Source: Oxytricha trifallax (Eukaryota; Ciliophora; Spirotrichea; Sporadotrichida; Oxytrichidae). Taken from it: DNA of 64,000 bases. Numbering within the stretch: the first letter of the stretch is position 1; each line of letters opens with the position of its first letter. Below the pieces are notes generated by a model that was given only the letters and a program-made list of their open reading frames with translations, was not told where the DNA came from and did no database searches. The stretch is from positions 1 to 64,000 of the forward strand of contig ARYC01019317.1 in NCBI GenBank assembly GCA_000711775.1. Reading direction: 5' to 3'. This document shows positions 47,050 through 59,289 of the stretch, in pieces. Made by a program: the position numbers and the translations under genes.

Positions 47050-48180
47050 TTATTGTGCATACTTTATATAGATAACTAATATATATTTATTCTCAATATT
47101 GAGAATAAATATTCTCGCATATTGATTTATACTATTTTACAATTAAATTTTATCCAATTTTAAGTTAACCAATTTCTAGAATGAGAGATTGATAAAATGA
47201 TAAAAGTTGATAAATAAAAAATCTATATAATCATAATATCAATGATTAAATATATATTAAATATATATTATTTACATTTCAACCATGTAACATAATAAAT
47301 TTTCATGCTAATTTTCTCATATCCAAATTAAAATTGTTTAGTAACTCCTTTTCAACCATTTATATTTACAATTTGAGTATTATTTATCCTTCCAACAATA
47401 TTCTAGTTATTTTTTATAAAGCTGTATTATTTAAATAAAGATATTTTAGCAGAGAGTAGAGATCGCTTTTTATAATTTCTCACAAAATCTTATATTAACA
47501 ATTATGAGACAAGCAACTTTTGAACCTAGTATGCTCATATTGAATGTAGCTGTAGGTGTAGTCCAGGGTAAGTTGCCACTATCCTCAATAGAAAAAGTAA
47601 ATTTTTAATTCATGATAATTTATAAATAGTTTGATTTGACTTTGGTTCAAACCAGCAAAATCTAGAAAAGTATAAAATTGTTAATAAAACAGAAGATATT
47701 TTAACAAGTGTATATTTATAAGGTATTTTGAAGCTAAGTTTAAATATATTTTCTATAAATACCACTAGTTGATTGATTGTGCATCATTATTGCCAAGTTT
47801 TCATGAAAGGAATTAAGAAATAAATTTAAAGTGGTAGATAAGTACATAATAAGAATTCAGAAATATCTTAAAAGTTGAGATTTATATTTGGGATTTATGC
47901 GATTCTAAAATTTGAGTTTAAACAAATTAAAGTTCGAATCAGGATTTCTTAAAGGACACAAAAACCCAATAATTCGATTTAAATTTAAAATTATTAAAGA
48001 ATATCGAAATAATTTATAAAATATTTACAGAAATTTTATAATTCATATAATTTATAAATGACAAAGAAACTACAAAATTATTTAAATAACTAGATTTATA
48101 ATTAAAAAGGTCATAAAAATATAAAAAAAATATAAGTAATATATAATTTTTAATTCTCTACAAGAAGTGAAAAAATATCG
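47050..48180. other. AT-rich stretch with one short exon-like segment
   Basis: At 47504-47560 a plus-strand ATG opens MRQATFEPSMLILNVAVGVV and runs into a GTAAG splice-donor-like site. No continuation was found. The rest shows nothing recognisable. Confidence 0.35.
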
Positions 48181-48979
48181 GGTAATAAGAAATATGAGTT
48201 TTTGAAATAAAAGAAATTAAAATAGTCAAAAAGTCATTTCAAAAATTATCTCAAAATTCCCTTAAATTAATTAAATTAAATTGAAAAAAAAATTTACTCT
48301 TCAATAAGAGGCCACCAATAGCACGGGAACATGGTTTAATATGAGTTTTCTTGAATTGCCAAAATTCACAATGATTTAGATAATTTTTTGCAAATTTCTA
48401 AAATCTAAAAATAAAAGATTTGCCAACACCAAACTTCCTTCTTGCTTTTTAGTGTTGTGAGGGCACAAGAAATATGCAGAATTTGATGATTAGTGGGAAA
48501 TTATAAAAAATAAAAATTTTAAAAAGCAATCCTTCACCTTTAAAGATCTACATTTATGATAATAATCATGGATATTTTTGAACAAATCAACACTTTTCTT
48601 CATTTAACCTGCTTCAGCCAATGACAAATTATAAAAATCTGAGAAAATATAACTAATATGCAGTCTTTAATTCTTTACAAGACAAGGTATATTTGAGGTT
48701 ATTTGAGGTCATTGGGATATTGTGAAATATGAGTTTTTGAAATTACTGAAATTAAAATAGTCAAAAAGTCATTTCAAAAATTATCTCAAAATTCCCTTAA
48801 ATTAATTAAATTAAAATGAAAATAAAAATTTACCTCTTCAATAAGAGGCCACCAATCAAAACTCCAAAATCCCTTAATGAGGTTTATAAGTGCTTTCATT
48901 TGTAGTGATTTTTATAGTTGTTGGGGTTATTAATTAAATGCGAGACAAAAATAGCAAGCTTTTGGGGTCTACATTTGAT

Positions 48980-50020
48980 GAATATTATATAGATTTAGTG
49001 TTTAAACTTCGCTATGGATGTGATATATACAGTTAATAAGTCAAATCAGTACTTGACTATAAGTATATTGCTTTTCTATAAAAAATCGAAGTCCGTCAAC
49101 TGTTCGTTTCCACTGTCTTATTGCACTATAATTAAAGCAATAGTAGCTTAATTCTAAGCCTAAGAGATAGACAAAGTTTCTATAGAAGCATATTGACTAT
49201 CTTATTAATTAGAAAACTTTGAAGTATTGGGCTCACTTCTCTCTCGACCAACTAGCTACTATGTTTCATCGCCAATTTCCTCTGTTGAAGATCTCTGCAT
49301 AGTCTGTTGCAAACATTTAAAAACGAAATGGAATCACTTACAAAGGTGTGAATCGTATCAAGAGAGTGATTGATTTCACTCTGCCATTTTACAACAATAA
49401 CCTAAATTATATTTATAATTAAATGCAGAGAGCATAATAGAATAATACTAAGTTTATTCATGCTAACGAGGCTGTGTTTACCTTCTACACTTTCATATAG
49501 AAGTCTTGGTATAAAAGACATAGTAATATAGAAGTATATGACTAGAAAGTCAAGGTATAAACAATGGCAATTCTTGGAGGAAGTACGAGGATGCTGGTTT
49601 AGAAACTTATGTTATTCATCCTCGCTCTATTAAGACAGAGCAGTATATTAAGTTCTTAGAGCAGCTGAGAGAGGAGTACCCTGAATAAGAGATTATACTG
49701 TTTGTTGATAATGTTTCAGTTCATAAGACAAAATAAACAAGGAAGAGTTATGAACAACTAAGAATAACACCAGTGTTCAACGTACCTTACAGTCCATTGT
49801 TTAATGGAATTGAGTTTTACTGGGATATATTAAAAGGTCATTACAAGAAACTGCTGCTATACCACATGATGCATGACCTACCTATCGATACAGTCGATTT
49901 TATAAAAAGTTCAGCTAAGAGAGTAGATATTTAATTGGCTTAAAAGTGTGCTAAAGAGGGGAGAGTGAATGTATATAAATAAGTTTTGTAGTTATGTTAA
50001 TGAATATATAAGTCACATTT
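48980..50020 (+). CDS. TBE-B transposase (42-kDa type)
   Basis: Plus-strand DDE transposase. The N-terminal part includes FDEYYIDLVFKLRYGCDIY. After a frame change near 49215 comes KYWAHFSLDQLATMFHRQF and ISAQSVANIQKRNGITYKG, a helix-turn-helix type region. The catalytic core has KFIHANEAVF, EIILFVDNVSVHKT and NVPYSPLFNGIEFYWDILK, giving the acidic triad. It ends near KRVDIQLAQKCAKEG. Another frame change lies near 49600. It closely resembles TBE-A but lacks the large insertion. It may be partly decayed. Confidence 0.8.
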
Positions 50021-50021
50021 A

Positions 50022-50801
50022 AAATTCTTTAGAGGGAGCTGGCTTCTCTTTCTTTTCTACCTCTTAAGGCTTGCTTGGGCCTAGGTTTCTTCTCTTGCTG
50101 CCAGCTCCAGCATCTATGTTCATTGACTCTGGCGGCTAAATATTTGAATAAAGTCTCTTGCTAACTTCATACTTCGTCTGCGACTTTCGGTCTCTGTGAA
50201 GCTTGCTCTATTCCTTCATCAAGAAGATGCCTGTTCCAGATTTTTCTAAAGAGTTAAGCTACAAATCTTACTTGAAATATAAGGGTGCTTCTGCAGCTCT
50301 GATAGCCAGCTCTCACTTATCTTGATCCATTGTCTGTCCTTATCTTCTGAAGAGATGCTGTTCCTTTTCTTATGAGATTCTTGAATAATTTCTTTCAAGT
50401 AATCACCATTAATAGTTGCAAGTATGCCAAAGAAATAGTTTCTTTCAGGTAGTTTATTTGACAACTGTTTCTTAGTAGGCAAGTACTGCGAAACTTCTTA
50501 ATCATTCATTGCATCATCATATAAATTAGTCACTGAGATTTCTGGATAGTTTGGAATCTCTGCAAACTTTACATCTTGAGATTTTAAATGCTTTCTTCTC
50601 TTCGCAGAGTATCGCCCTTATAAATGAAATTTTGGTACCTTCCATCGTTGGCAGGAACAAACCAACTACGTAATCAAGATGAGTTACTATGAGTTCATTA
50701 CCTTGCTGAACCAGGTATCGATGCAAATCCTCCTTGCTTCTAAATCTTTGAATCAATTCTTGTGCTTGCACTCTTTTAATTGTATCATTCATTGACTCCA
50801 T
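50022..50801 (-). CDS. TBE-B 22-kDa-type protein
   Basis: Starts MESMNDTIKRVQAQELIQRF at 50801. Then come VVGLFLPTMEGTKISFIRAI, MPTKKQLSNKLPERNYFFGI, SWLSELQKHPYISSK and a basic tail, SMNIDAGAGSKRRNLGPSKP. Frame changes at about 50530 and 50250 are needed to join these blocks. It is convergent with the transposase and divergent from the zinc-finger/kinase gene. Function unknown; conservation in all three elements suggests it matters to the transposon. Confidence 0.8.
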
Positions 50802-50989
50802 CTTGTTTACAGATCTATGAAATGATATTGAAATTTAAGTTTATTGATTTCAATTATTTACCTCTGTAAAACTTACTATTAAATATGGTCATCCTATAGG
50901 AGATCAACATTTAAGAAGGATATAGAGAAGGTTTTGAGAACTGGTTTCAAACTTGAGAGATTGATATCAATTTCTACAGTTATAGTTCC

Positions 50990-51185
50990 ATATTTTCTAA
51001 TTTAAATTGGTACGTACTATATTAGGAACAGCTCCTAAAATGCTAGTACTTAAGTAGGAGCATTAATTAAAGCTAGTACTTAATTAGGAGCACCCTAATT
51101 TTAATCATAAAATGACAAAATACCTCCTAAAGCAGTACGTACTTAATTAGCACCTCCTAAATTGGTACGTGCTATAATCAACTTA
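50990..51185. promoter_or_regulatory. TBE-B divergent intergenic region with GTAC repeats
   Basis: Between the 22-kDa and zinc-finger/kinase genes, several related words alternate: GGTACGTACTATATTAGGA, AGTACTTAAGTAGGAGC, AGTACTTAATTAGGAGC, CAGTACGTACTTAATTAGC and GGTACGTGCT. They are spaced some 30-50 bp apart and partly inverted. They could be binding sites that control both genes. TBE-A has weaker GTAC motifs at the same place. Confidence 0.5.
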
Positions 51186-51534
51186 TTATTGAATGTTAAA
51201 ATGGTTACTTTATCACCTATATTTTGAGCTGGTTCGTATCTTAGCGCTCATATATCTTCTCTAATACTCTTAAATATTCCCTTGAAACTTGAAGGCTTGG
51301 AGAGCTCTCATATAAGCTCTGAGTTATAGATGCAGTTTTATAATTTTAAATTCAAATTTAAATATTAGCGCTAACATTTTAAGAAAAACAACAGCACTTC
51401 CATCAAACTAAATGAGACTAACCTTTGGCAGCAAATAAAAGTGTGATAGCTGCGAGATGAACTCTCATAAAGAACTACCATAGCTATCACTTGAGGTCTC
51501 TGTTATTAAAATAGAAATTAATAATAGAAAATAA

Positions 51535-52790
51535 ATGGCAAACAAGTGTGTGGCAGACAGAGAGGAGGAGAAACAAACTGAAGAAGCTGAAGTCTATTTT
51601 TGTGAGCTATGTGAGAGATATTTTGCTCATAAATCAAGCTGGTACAGACATAAGAAAGAGCGTAGAGAAGCCAAGCCCACTGCATACAAAAAGCATGATA
51701 AAATAGATGGAAGTATGACTGCTTTGAGTGCCATAAGCAATACTCTCATATAAGAGACTTTAAGAATCATCTTTTAAAAACTCACAAGAAAGATATAGAT
51801 GTTGATCATGAAGTTGAGCTGAAACTTCTTAACAAAAGAAAAGCGAGGGAATATTCTAAGGTCGTAGTGCCTGAATAAGCTTGAGAGTTAGAGCACGTTA
51901 GGAAAGCACGCAACCTCTTAGCATCAGAGGTCACTAAAATTATGATTAAAATATAATACAAGAAAATTCCAGAACTTGCATAGATTGATTCAGATACTTC
52001 TCTCTAAAGCTACTTAATTCTAGAAGACTCCTTTGATAAGAAAGTTATCAATGATCATCAATACTCATACAAGGTGTATCCCTTCAACTATCTCTTAAGT
52101 GATGATAAATATTAGATGGAGTTTACAAATGAGTATCAAGTACTCACTCAAGCAAAGTATAAAGAGTGTAGTTACTTAATCAAGCAAGATGCTGTTATCC
52201 TTGCCAAGGATCATGTTGCTTTCAGACTTCCACTCTATGAAATGACCCTAAGAGATTTCATAACAGATCAAAGGAATCATAAGTAACTTGGATAAATAGA
52301 AACTAAGACCGTATAGGTATTAAAGAGCTTCATAAGTTAGGGTTTGTTCACAGAGATTTGAAGCCAGAAAATATAATAATAAACTTCTCACCTGTAAGAG
52401 TAGCAATAATCGATTTCAACAGAGCCTAAAGAGTGGAAGTTTCAAGGCTTGGAACTGTAATGGGAACGCAAGGGTACTATCAAGAAACAAAATACTGGAG
52501 AGTAGAGACTATTTGTGGGATGTGTGGGCTTTAGCAACAATAATAATAGAGTGCGATATGCCTCGCAATGAATACTACTCTACAAGATGCGAGAAGGATG
52601 CTAAGCAGAGAATAAAGCAATTTATTGACAAAAATAGAGTATTTCAATCAATGAAAATAATGGCAGATAATAATTAAACCAAACTCAAGATAAGACATAT
52701 TATAGAGCAGATAGAGTAGTGGTTGAGTAAGATAAACTTCAGACCTCTCTCACATGATTAAAAAGTGCATTTTGAGTGATTAAATTAAAT
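51535..52790 (+). CDS. TBE-B C2H2 zinc finger and protein-kinase-like protein (57-kDa type)
   Basis: Starts MANKCVADREEEKQTEEAEV. Finger 1 is FCELCERYFAHKSSWYRHKK, and finger 2 is YDCFECHKQYSHIRDFKNHL with a following His. The kinase-like domain contains GFVHRDLKPENIIIN, IIDFNRAQ, TVMGTQGYYQETKYWR and then WDVWALATIIIECDM. The catalytic-loop HRDLKPEN is intact, but the Mg-binding DFG is DFN, as in TBE-A. Frame changes occur near 51715 and 52270-52320. The product could be a pseudokinase or an active enzyme with an altered metal site. Confidence 0.8.
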
Positions 52791-53099
52791 ACATTTACTA
52801 TAAATTTCAAATTAAAACATATAAATAACCCCAGCCCCTAATAAATTTCCTACAAATCAAAGCCTTTATAAACCTCATAAAGGGGTTTTGGGGTTTAGAA
52901 TAGCACGGGAACATGGTTTAATATGAGTTTTCTAGAATTGCCAAAATTCACAATGATTTAGATAATTTTTTGCAAATTTCTAAAATCTCAAAATAAAAGA
53001 TTTACCAACACCAATCTTCCTTCTTGATTTTTAGTGTTGTGAGGGCACAAGAAATATGCAAAATTTGATGATTAGTGGGAATTTTTGAAAATATATTTT

Positions 53100-53755
53100 A
53101 CATTATTCAAAACACCCTCTTAAACACTCTCTTTATTAAGTTGGTCACGCACATTTCTTTGCAATTTCACACTTTTCTATATTTTATGTTTTATAATTTT
53201 AAAAACTTTACTATTTTCATTATCAAATCTTTTTTTTTCAAATTTTTCTTTCATGTCTTTTTATTCATTATTTATTATTTTAATTCTTAATTTTTTTTAT
53301 TATTTACATTTTTTTATTTGCAGCTATATTATTTTATTGTAAAAATTAGTCTGACGAAATATATTTACAATTTTATATATATTAATATTAAGAATATGTT
53401 TTAGTTATTAATGAACATATTATTTTATTTAAAAAATATATTATTAAAGACTTTATTTAATTGCTTTTTGTACAAATTCTATATTTATTTATTTTATCGT
53501 CTATCATTTCCTAATATTTTAAAATCTTTAATTTTTTTAAATTTTAATTTTTAATTAACTCCAAGCATTTGATGAAATTATTTAAATCGCTTTTATACTT
53601 TTTAAGTATTTTTCTTAATTCTTTTTTTTGTTTTGAATCACTTATTATATATTTCAAAAATTTTAACAAATTAGATATTGTGGCTTATCTAAATACATTA
53701 TCTTCAAAATTATAATTGTTAAATGCATTATATGTTATCATTTTATATTATATAA
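53100..53755. other. T-rich low-complexity stretch
   Basis: Extremely AT-rich with long T runs. The hydrophobic Phe/Ile/Leu frame at 53075-53290 is an effect of poly-T composition, not a credible gene. Nothing else seen. Confidence 0.5.
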
Positions 53756-53757
53756 TA

Positions 53758-54126
53758 TTGTACAAATACATTCGAAATTGCGAAATTATATAAATTTAAA
53801 CTTCTAATTAATCAGAATTTTGGCAGTTAAATTTATCAATTTAAAAACGGTTTTAGGCTCATCTGATTAGAGAATTCATAATTAGCTGGACTTTATTATT
53901 GGTGGTACTCTTTTATCTCATTCCTAGAGCGAGATAACTTCACTTTAATTAGAGACCTCTAAATTCATTAGATAAAACCCCTATATTAGGAATGAGATAA
54001 AAGAGTACCACCAATAATAAAGTCCAGCTAATTATGAATTCTCTAATCAGATAAGCCTAAAACCGTTTTTAAATTAGAAGTTTACATTTATATAATTTCG
54101 CAATTTCGAATGTATTACTACAACAA
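53758..54126. mobile_element. TA-flanked palindromic MITE (copy 3)
   Basis: Ends TTGTACAAATACATTCG and CGAATGTATTACTACAACAA. The interior is a long hairpin like the 772 copy, with the shared words GGTACT...TTTTATCTC and AAAGTCCAGCT. TA lies at both edges (56-57 of 53700 and 54127-54128). The termini have diverged from the family. It is not obviously inside a gene. Confidence 0.75.
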
Positions 54127-54424
54127 TAAAGAAAATTTGAAGAATTCAGGTTTATTTTTATTTTTACAATGAGTATTCCAAGATTAAAGTTCTTCTTTTT
54201 TAATTATATTTAAATTACTATGCTATAGATTTTGTTTGACAAAAAACTATATATTTATAAAAATATGTTATATATTCAATGCTCCCAAATTAAAAAATCA
54301 ATCTTAATAAAGTGAGAATCAAATAATTAGCTATCACCCCTTAGTTTTAAATGAAAAACAATAAGGCATCTTAGGAAAGGAAATCTAATAAATTAATAAT
54401 ATCTAAGAACCATTTATTTAGCAC

Positions 54425-54932
54425 TAATATTAATGGGTAAAATTAGTCAAAAACCAGATATTACAATATCAAGTTTTAGATAAACATGTTTTCTCTTTAA
54501 ACGGACTAGTAAATAGATGTAATAAAGGCGAATCCTATATAAAAATTTAAAATCTGAGTAATGAATATTATGAAGAATACATGGATGAATCTTATAGAGA
54601 ATTCTTTAGTGAAGTAGCTTAATTAGAAATTAAAAGATAGCGGATAGATGCTATGAATATTTCAATATAATTCTAGGACGTATTTACTATTATTGTGATA
54701 AATACAATTTAATAGGAAACTTTATAAGTGATTTAAACTTACTAATTCAAATAATCATTTAAGGTTAAGACACTTAGTTTTAAATTAACTTTCAATAAAT
54801 ACTATCAGCAAGGCTTAGTAGCTATAACAAGATTGAAACCTGATAATCAAGTATTTAGGTATTTATTTTTTTCATTAAATTCATTTGATTTTAGTTGTTT
54901 TTTAATGCCATTATTCCAGCACATTGATGATG
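54425..54932 (+). CDS. Unrecognised coding segment
   Basis: About 170 codons open under the ciliate code, ending in TGA at about 54930. Examples are LNGLVNRCNKGESYIKIQNL, SNEYYEEYMDESYREFFSEV, VFTIIVINTIQQETLQVIQT and NKYYQQGLVAITRLKPDNQ. A GTATTTAGG...TTTTAG stretch near the end may be an intron. Composition is normal for a ciliate protein. No family recognised; it could be one segment of a larger gene. Confidence 0.5.
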
Positions 54933-56055
54933 ATTGAACCCAACTCTTTCATTATGAGATTTATCAAACAAACAGATAAAATAATACTTAAAAACAATTG
55001 TGCAAAATGTGGAGTCTTAATAATTGTAATAGTTCATGACCAAATTAGAATAAAACTCAAATTGAAAAATAATGCTCCTCCTAAAATATCTCAAATCAAG
55101 AAAAATGATTTATTTAATTTATAATATCCAGAATTTAAGAATAATACTCCTTTTCAAAAAAAAGATAATTTAATTAGATTAATTATATATATAATAATAA
55201 AATATTTATTATCATAAAAAAGATTAAAGATAGGAAGGAGTGTCAACAATAGAGGGAAGAAGATAATTATGGAAACAATAAAGAAGGGAAAAAGATAAAG
55301 AGTATGTGAACATAGAATAGAATGTTCAATTAAATGATTTAATCCTAATACAATGTTAATTATCACTATCATATTATTAGTCTATGATAGGAATTAACTA
55401 TTTTAATTATTATAATAAGCATCACTTTGAAATAATTTTCTAATCTATTGTAGACTCTCTCTGTTTAGCCAACATCATTATAAATATTTAACCCTTTATT
55501 TGAGTATATATCAAATTTGTAAATATATTTTTCTTGTGAATATTAATTCTTATCCTTTCAGTTATCGTAATTTTAATTTAAATTAATTTGTCTATATATT
55601 ATTGAGAAGTTAATTATTTTAAATGAATAATATTTTATTTTATTTAAAGATCTATATTTATAATTAGATTTATTTTTAATTGATTTATCACTCACAAATA
55701 TTGCTGAAAATAAAATTTAATTTTGTCTCTATTCAATTTTCAATAATATTAATCTGTATCTTAAAGATATTTCAGTGATTAAATTCATAATTTGTTGGTT
55801 TTTTATAAGTCTAAGTCTTTCTATCCTTTTTATGTTTCTACATCAAATCAAATTTAATATTATAAAAATATATTGAAACGAAAAGGCATACATGATAATT
55901 AAAGCACACATCAATTAAATGCAAATTATTTCTATAATATTACTATTTAAAATCTAATAAGTAATTAGACTTTGTTTGAGACGTTATTTACTAAATAATA
56001 GTAGAAGCGATAGTTATATTATTCAAAATTCAATATAATTAGTATTTGACTTAAA
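54933..56055. other. AT-rich stretch, nothing recognised
   Basis: No stable frame. The hydrophobic minus-strand frame at 55154-55372 is low complexity. No repeat or RNA gene seen. Confidence 0.4.
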
Positions 56056-56059
56056 TTTT

Positions 56060-57030
56060 ACTATTGCGAAAGTGGAAACTCCCTGGAATTCTTACTTCAA
56101 GTTAAAATAAGGAGTCGCCAAAATAGTGGCAGTTAGGATTTCACTTACCTCAAGTTTCTTGCATCTTCAGCATTCTTATAGTAGTTGAGCTCTTTGAGGT
56201 GGTAGTAGTTGTAGTTATCGTATCCACTACAAGTAGGAAAATTAACATAATTAGACTAAAAGATACGTTAATAAAGCTGATGTTAAAAATTTATATGTTT
56301 TTAGAGTTAATAATCTCCATTTTTACACATAGATTATAAATTTCTAATTAAAAATTAAAATTGAATTTTAATAGATAGATAGATAATAACTTAAGGTAAA
56401 ATAAAATATCAAAATACACTGTTGAGATATAGTTTGCGAAATTTAAATCCTTACAATTATCCTTCATTTTTATTTACTTTACTGTCCTTCCTCTTTCAAT
56501 CAAGTTTTGCTTCTGTACTCCTACTTCAATCTTATTTGTTGTCTCCACCGCTGAGATGTTGGTCGCCTATTTTGAAGTTGTGTCCTGGATGAGTCTTGGT
56601 TTGATTGTTCCACTTCCAATACTCTCGTCGTTGTTCCTTTTCTAAAAGAGAATAGGTAATCCTCGACTTCTACTAGGTTCCCTTCTATTTCGCTGAAGTT
56701 CCCTTCATTTTTACCTTGTAGAGTTCTATATGAGATTAGCCTGCGTTATTTAAGACTAGTTCATTCCATGTGTCCATTTACGTATTGAAGTAAGTTTACT
56801 GCGATCTGTTCTCTTCTTTTTGCCATAGTGTTTCATTTCTCTTTTTTGTGATCTGCTCCAAGTCTTTCCCCTGAATAGTTACGCCTGATTTCCCAATCTC
56901 CATTCTCATAGAGCCAACCACCAGATTGAATAATAGATAGTATCTCTACATCTTTATCCAGTCTTATGAAAATATTTGGAGTATTGACTCTCCTGAATTC
57001 TAATATTAGAATATTAATTCTCAATCGATT
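56060..57030 (-). CDS. Unrecognised coding segments, interrupted
   Basis: Less AT-rich minus-strand blocks. One near 57020-56840 reads RINILILEFRRVNTPNIFIR then SIIQSGGWLYENGDWEIRRN and stops at TGA. A second at about 56825-56510 includes FSEIEGNLVEVEDYLFSFRK and is Arg/Gln-rich at its end. A third near 56210-56140 reads YDNYNYYHLKELNYYKNAED before a GTAAG donor. They are in different frames, so they may be exons, IES-separated segments or a decayed gene. No family recognised. Confidence 0.4.
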
Positions 57031-57034
57031 TATG

Positions 57035-59280
57035 ATTTTGAATAAGTGGAGTTAATTAATCATAAATAAATGAATTTAAAAGATCAGACTTTATTGTTTC
57101 TCTTTAAAATATAATTAATATTAATAATTTTACTTTAATCTTTTAAAAATTTTACTTCATCAACTACATCTTAATCTTCTACTCTAACCTAAACATGATT
57201 GATAATTGATATCTTGAACACGAAACCTCACTGCACATTTCTAGTAATACTTATTTAAAAACTAGATATAAAATTAAATTTATTTTTAATAATTTTACTG
57301 CTAGTGTAGTAAATTAAATAATGATGAATAAAATTATTTCGATAAGAAAAGGACAGAGAAAATTGGATTGATGTAGGAATGCTTATTTCGGTAGAAAATT
57401 AATTAATAAATTCTCAGAAAAAAGCAATAACAGATGAAATTAGCAGTAGCTGAATTAAGTGAGTAAACATTACAATAAATAAAGTATATATTTTTCTAAA
57501 TAATATAAAATTGGGATTTGATCCTCAATCTAATTAAATTAAATTTTTAATTGAGATTGTATTAATTTGTTATTTCATTATAGTAGATTAGTTGAAAATA
57601 TTTGACTCTTCGTTGGCTTAGAGATTTTAAATTATGTGATTACAGTTGGGTCAGCATATTCTTTATCATTAAATGATTTGCTTTATTAAACTATTTTGTT
57701 ATAATAAAAATTGGTAAAAGCCACTTTAAAAACAAATACTTTGATAATGAACTAAACGAATTAAACCCAAAAGTTAAATAGATTTTATAAACTGACAGTT
57801 AGATTTATAAAATATAAAATTATCAATTTAAAATCAGAAGTATAAATGTAGATCTGTTTAGAAATGATTTAATTGAATTATTTTAATTATAAGCTAGTTA
57901 TGCCAAGGAAAATAATTTGAGTTATGTTTTTAAATTTCTCAAGCTTCAATTTTAGCTTTCTAATCTATTGTATAAAAATTGATTTTAAATATTTCTGAAC
58001 ATTATTATTTCTATGGATTCAAGTGAATGCATTGTGAGATATTTTTTATTCACAATTTTCTTATTTTGTTTAAAAAAATAGCTTTTTGTGATCATTCTAC
58101 TATCCTCGCAATTTAATAACTATCTTACTTATTGTAAATTACATTATAAATTGTTGGAATGTCCTATAATACAGAAAGTTAAGTTTTAATTCGTAATTAT
58201 TCAAAATAATTTAAATTCATTTATTTTGGAATTGAAATAGTTAATGACTAAATACCTACTTTTAAATTTACTTATCATTCAAGTTAACTAGTTGCCTTCT
58301 TCATTAGGAATCCCTTAGCATGTTTATGACTAGTAAGAAGTGCTATCTATAATAAATTCAACAATATAATTAAATAAATTAATTTTGTAAATACTTTTTC
58401 TAAATACTTAAAACTAACTAACTAATCTTGTATTTTCATGAAATTTGGCAAATAAATATACTCATATTTACAATAATACAAAATTCTTATTTAAACTGTA
58501 GATTTCCATCAGGAAAGTAATTGAAAATTCTAGTAAATAGAAATAAATTTGATAAAACTTACCAAGTAAATGAGTTTTAAAATTTTAATCTCACTTTTAT
58601 TAATTAATGCTTAATATCAAAGCATAAATAGATTAACAATTAAACAAAAAGAGTTATGTTTCTAATTAATTAATATAATATTATCAATTAAATTATATGT
58701 TTAGGTATTCTTTTTAAAAATTACATTTATATGAGTTAAATTTCACATATCAGTGAAGACTCTAAACTCCGCAAATGTAAGTGAAGATAAAATAATAATA
58801 GAATAAGTTATTTATAATAATTGTGATAATTTTTATAGAAACGATATATATTTATTAAAAGTATTTTATTCTGAGTAACCGGATAGTTATGCGGTTTGTT
58901 TACAAAAGTTGAGGAACATACATATTCGAGATATTTTTGAAAATAAAGTTTAGAAAAAATTTATTTTAAAAAAAATTATATATAAACCGCACAGCTGTGC
59001 GGTTTCAAAGATATGTAAACTAAAAAGCATTGATTTTATTGGTAATATTTATAAATCTAATATAGTAATTATAAAATCATAAAATTTATAATTTAGACTT
59101 ACTTTATTTATTTTGTATTTGCTTTTTTTAATGTGATACGTTGCTTCATTCAATACTTAAATAGTTTGATTTTAATTTAACATTCTTGTGATAAAATTTA
59201 TTAGCCTTATTTTAGATAAGCATTTAAATTAATCGAGTCATGACTGTTACTATCTTATTGTTTTTAATTGTAATTTTTGA
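57035..59280. other. AT-rich stretch with one perfect palindrome
   Basis: No convincing coding block. A perfect 22-bp palindrome, AAACCGCACAG followed by its complement, is at 58984-59005. A partial match (TATGCGGTTTGTTTACA) lies about 100 bp upstream. The rest is low-complexity DNA. Confidence 0.45.
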
Positions 59281-59289
59281 GGAAAGTTT

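Larger units (their letters stand above)
48857..52898. mobile_element. TBE-B: telomere-bearing element transposon
   Basis: A 4,042-bp element, close to the expected 4.1 kb for TBEs, with target duplication AAT (48854-48856 and 52899-52901). The left end starts CAAAACTCCAAAATCCC, and the right end, in reverse, reads CTAAACCCCAAAACCCC. These are telomere-like C4A4 repeats followed by TATGAGGTTTATAA or close variants. Three genes: transposase (+), 22-kDa type (-), zinc-finger/kinase (+). The uninterrupted site CCACCAATAGCACGGG exists in the neighbouring repeat unit at 48313. Confidence 0.95.
48185..53095. repeat. Tandem repeat of about 536 bp, second unit split by TBE-B
   Basis: Unit 1 covers about 48185-48720. 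Unit 2 starts at about 48721, is interrupted by TBE-B at 48857, and resumes at 52902 to about 53095. Shared sequence includes CAATAAGAGGCCACCAAT and AGCACGGGAACATGG. The offset between units is 535-537 bp. No coding potential seen. It may be part of a satellite or a duplicated germline-limited segment. Confidence 0.8.

Noticed and set aside
53075..53290. Phe/Ile-rich plus-strand frame
   Set aside because: Poly-T composition; no motif and no coding bias.
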